From the NCBI GenBank assembly GCA_009691645.1, contig SIAT01000021.1, positions 1-16,296 of the forward strand: a stretch of DNA of 16,296 bases, read 5' to 3'. Every line of letters starts with the position of its first letter. Position 1 is the first letter of the stretch. A program made the position numbers and the translations under genes. A model generated the notes under the pieces. It saw only the letters and a program-made list of their open reading frames with translations. It was not told the origin of the DNA and did no database searches. Below, one piece after another: positions 14,612-16,296 of the stretch. Source of the stretch: Pedosphaera sp. (GTDB lineage Bacteria; Verrucomicrobiota; Verrucomicrobiia; Limisphaerales; SIAT01).

Positions 14612-15742
14612 TCAGGGCAAGGCCTTGGCGACACCCTCGGCGAGTTTCTGTCGGAACTCCGGCATCGCGATGAGCCTCGCCTCCTCGGGATTGGAAAGAT
14701 AGCCGCCTTCGAGCAGCAGCGCAGGCCGTTTCTGGCCTTTAAGCACGGCCATGAAACGCACACGCCGCACGCCGCGGTCCGTCATCCCCACGTGGCCGAC
14801 CATCGCGCTGTGCACGCGCGCGGCGTACTGGATGTTCGGGGCGTCATGCGCGTTGTTCGGCAAGGCCGTACGCGTGTCATCATCCGCGCCGCGGCCCATG
14901 TGCGACGACATCCCGACCGGCGTGATACAATAGGTCTCCAAACCCGTGTGCTCGGGACCGGCGGAATTGAAATGCAGGCTGATGAAGATGTGCGCCTTCA
15001 CCCTGTCCGCGAAGGCGACGCGGTCCGCAAGCGAAAGGCTGGTGTCCCGCGAACGCGTGAGATGCACCTTCCAGCCCTTGGCCTCGAGCAACGGCTTGAG
15101 CCGAAGCGCCCAGTCGAGCGTGTACTCCTTCTCGTAAGCCTTGTTGAAGACACTTTGCGTGCCGCGGTTCTCACCGCCGTGGCCCGGGTCAATCACCACC
15201 ACACGGTGGGTCTTCGGCAGCTCGGCGAGGATGGGCGCGAGGTTCTTCTGGATGTCGAGCGGGTGGATGTAAAGATGGCCCTTCATCAGCTTCGGCGCGT
15301 AACCGAGCCAGAGCTGCGACCCCTCACAGAGCACCACGCGATTGTCGGCCTTGAGATCGAACGTCGTGTTGTTCACCTGCAGGCGGTGCGTCCAATCACT
15401 CTCGGCGCCGATGCGCGCGAACTGCGCACGGCCCTGTCCCAATCCCCACGCCTCGATTGAAATCCATTGTGCGCCATTGATCAGCGCGCTGTAGGCCGGC
15501 GGCGGCAGCACGGGTGGCCTCGGTGGCTGCGGTTTTGGAGGCGTGACGACAAAGGGCGGCGGTTGAGGCGGTCTGACGACGGGCGGATTGGTCTGCGGCG
15601 GCGGCGGCGGATAAACGATAACCGGTCGCGGCTGCGGCGGCAGGATGGTGATGGGCGGGCGATGCGTCGGCGTAGATTCGCACGCGGCAAGAACCGCGCA
15701 GAGCACGAGCGCCGAAAGAAATGTCTTCCAGTTACCCACCAT
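14612..15742 (-). CDS. N-acetylmuramoyl-L-alanine amidase lipoprotein (amidase_3)
   Basis: The 376-residue enzyme cleaves the amide between MurNAc and L-Ala in peptidoglycan. A lipoprotein signal ends in LAAC with Cys21 lipidated. A long Pro-rich linker (about 25-82, many PPP runs) should let it reach across the periplasm. Residues 88-165 resemble a copper-amine-oxidase N-terminal-like (stalk) domain often joined to amidases. The C-terminal amidase_3 domain (about 178-376) has zinc ligands His188 (DPGHGG), Glu204 (YEKEYTL) and His257 (SLHFN), and catalytic Glu345 (LEGGYLS), so it should be active. I chose the ATG at 15742 because it directly precedes the signal peptide; an in-frame ATG at 15775 adds 11 unlikely residues. 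It leads an operon with the sugar-nucleotide gene. Confidence 0.9.
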   Translation of the reverse strand: MVGNWKTFLSALVLCAVLAACESTPTHRPPITILPPQPRPVIVYPPPPPQTNPPVVRPPQPPPFVVTPPKPQPPRPPVLPPPAYSALINGAQWISIEAWGLGQGRAQFARIGAESDWTHRLQVNNTTFDLKADNRVVLCEGSQLWLGYAPKLMKGHLYIHPLDIQKNLAPILAELPKTHRVVVIDPGHGGENRGTQSVFNKAYEKEYTLDWALRLKPLLEAKGWKVHLTRSRDTSLSLADRVAFADRVKAHIFISLHFNSAGPEHTGLETYCITPVGMSSHMGRGADDDTRTALPNNAHDAPNIQYAARVHSAMVGHVGMTDRGVRRVRFMAVLKGQKRPALLLEGGYLSNPEEARLIAMPEFRQKLAEGVAKALP

Positions 15743-15919
15743 CTCTTTTGATAGCAAAACGCGCCGAAAAGACAAGTCGCACGTTCAGGATTCAATCCGC
15801 CTTGAGCCGCAGCTTGTAGCCGATTCGCCGCGCGGTTGGCAATCGTTTTTAACGCCTTGCCGCGCCTTCGCCGCGCAGCCATCATTGAACGCGATCGTGC
15901 GATCGCACCCCTCATTCAT
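15743..15919. promoter_or_regulatory. Divergent intergenic region with a 12-bp perfect palindrome before the UbiX gene
   Basis: These 177 bp separate the amidase gene from the rightward UbiX gene. GTGCGATCGCAC at 15897-15908 is a perfect palindrome ending 11 bp before the UbiX start codon, where a bound repressor could block expression. No convincing -35/-10 pair was found on either strand. Confidence 0.35.
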
Positions 15920-16296
15920 GTGAAAATTCTCGTCGCCATCACCGGCGCCACCGGTGCGCTCTACGCCCAACGCCTGCTCGACAACCTCGACACGCGTCAG
16001 CACGAGATCCACGTCGTGCTCAGTAACTACGCCCATCAAGTCATCGCCGAAGAGCTCCCCGGCGGCCTGTGCCTGCCCGAGGGCGTGCGCCAACACGCGC
16101 TCAAAAGCATGAACGCCCCCTTCGCCAGCGGCTCCAACCCGCCCGATGCGATGGTCATCATCCCCTGCACGATGGGCACGCTCGGCCGCATCGCCCACGG
16201 CTACAGCGAGGATGTGCTGCTGCGCGCCGCCGACGTCTGCCTCAAAGAAAAGCGGAAGCTCATCCTCGTGCCGCGAGAGACCCCGCTGAGCCTCAT
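15920..16296 (+). CDS. ubiX: UbiX-family flavin prenyltransferase (N-terminal part, cut by window edge)
   Basis: UbiX joins a dimethylallyl group to FMN, making the prenylated flavin cofactor of UbiD-type decarboxylases. The first 125 codons are present. ITGATGALYA (8-17) is the FMN-binding loop, IPCTMGTLG lies at 81-89, LRAADVCLKEKRKL at 101-114, and RETPLSL reaches the edge. Both loops carry Thr where Ser is usual in UbiX (ITGASGA and CSMGT), which is conservative. The start is a GTG at 15920; the ATG one base upstream is out of frame and stops at once. No Shine-Dalgarno sequence is seen. The remaining 60-80 residues lie beyond the window, and no ubiD partner is visible. Confidence 0.9.
   Translation, partial: MKILVAITGATGALYAQRLLDNLDTRQHEIHVVLSNYAHQVIAEELPGGLCLPEGVRQHALKSMNAPFASGSNPPDAMVIIPCTMGTLGRIAHGYSEDVLLRAADVCLKEKRKLILVPRETPLSL

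Noticed and set aside
1..16296. Mobile element, prophage, CRISPR array or toxin-antitoxin system
   Set aside because: No transposase, integrase, recombinase, regular spacer-repeat array or toxin-like small gene pair was seen on either strand.

Overview
The window looks like ordinary chromosome from a GC-rich Gram-negative bacterium. A TonB-dependent outer-membrane receptor and several lipobox proteins show that the cell has an outer membrane. The mix of genes (PurS/PurQ with a separate PurL, a membrane-anchored PpiD-like protein opening with MFGTIRKHQNW, a small HPCxLCK protein beside a TonB receptor) reminds me of Verrucomicrobiota, perhaps Pedosphaera/Limisphaerales-like. That placement is inference from resemblance and was not searched. 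I saw no transposase, integrase, CRISPR array, tRNA or rRNA.

Layout. 1-1261 (minus): purS-purQ-purL, de novo purine synthesis, with purL cut by the window edge. 1405-2577 (plus): a HupE/UreJ-type membrane protein with a periplasmic EF-hand-like loop. It converges with a minus-strand block at 2584-6174: TonB-dependent receptor, then a PepSY-type two-helix protein, then a TonB homologue. Upstream of the receptor, 6157-6349 holds 14-bp-spaced direct repeats and four consecutive hairpins. Next upstream on the same strand are a small HPCxLCK protein (6362-6733) and a lipoprotein (6755-7159).

7292-9807 (plus): a PpiD/SurA-like anchored protein followed directly by an RluA-family pseudouridine synthase. 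9858-11491 (minus): CDP-alcohol phosphatidyltransferase (PssA-like), then a LysE-family exporter, with a candidate terminator at the convergence with the synthase gene. 11633-13626 (plus): dihydrolipoamide dehydrogenase overlapping a DEDDy-type exonuclease-like protein. 13638-15742 (minus): an N-acetylmuramoyl-L-alanine amidase lipoprotein, then an NDP-sugar epimerase/dehydratase. 15920 to the end (plus): the first 125 codons of a UbiX-type flavin prenyltransferase.

The part most likely to be a coherent, under-described system is 1405-7159. It combines outer-membrane uptake, a dedicated TonB, an inner-membrane PepSY protein, a HupE-like permease and a Cys-pair small protein, with a structured leader before the receptor. 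This suggests uptake of a metal or metal chelate, but the substrate cannot be read from the sequence. Most genes here have no clear Shine-Dalgarno sequence, so several starts rest on protein alignment. No gene-free stretch exceeds 300 bp; the longest are about 190 bp (6175-6361) and 180 bp (15743-15919).
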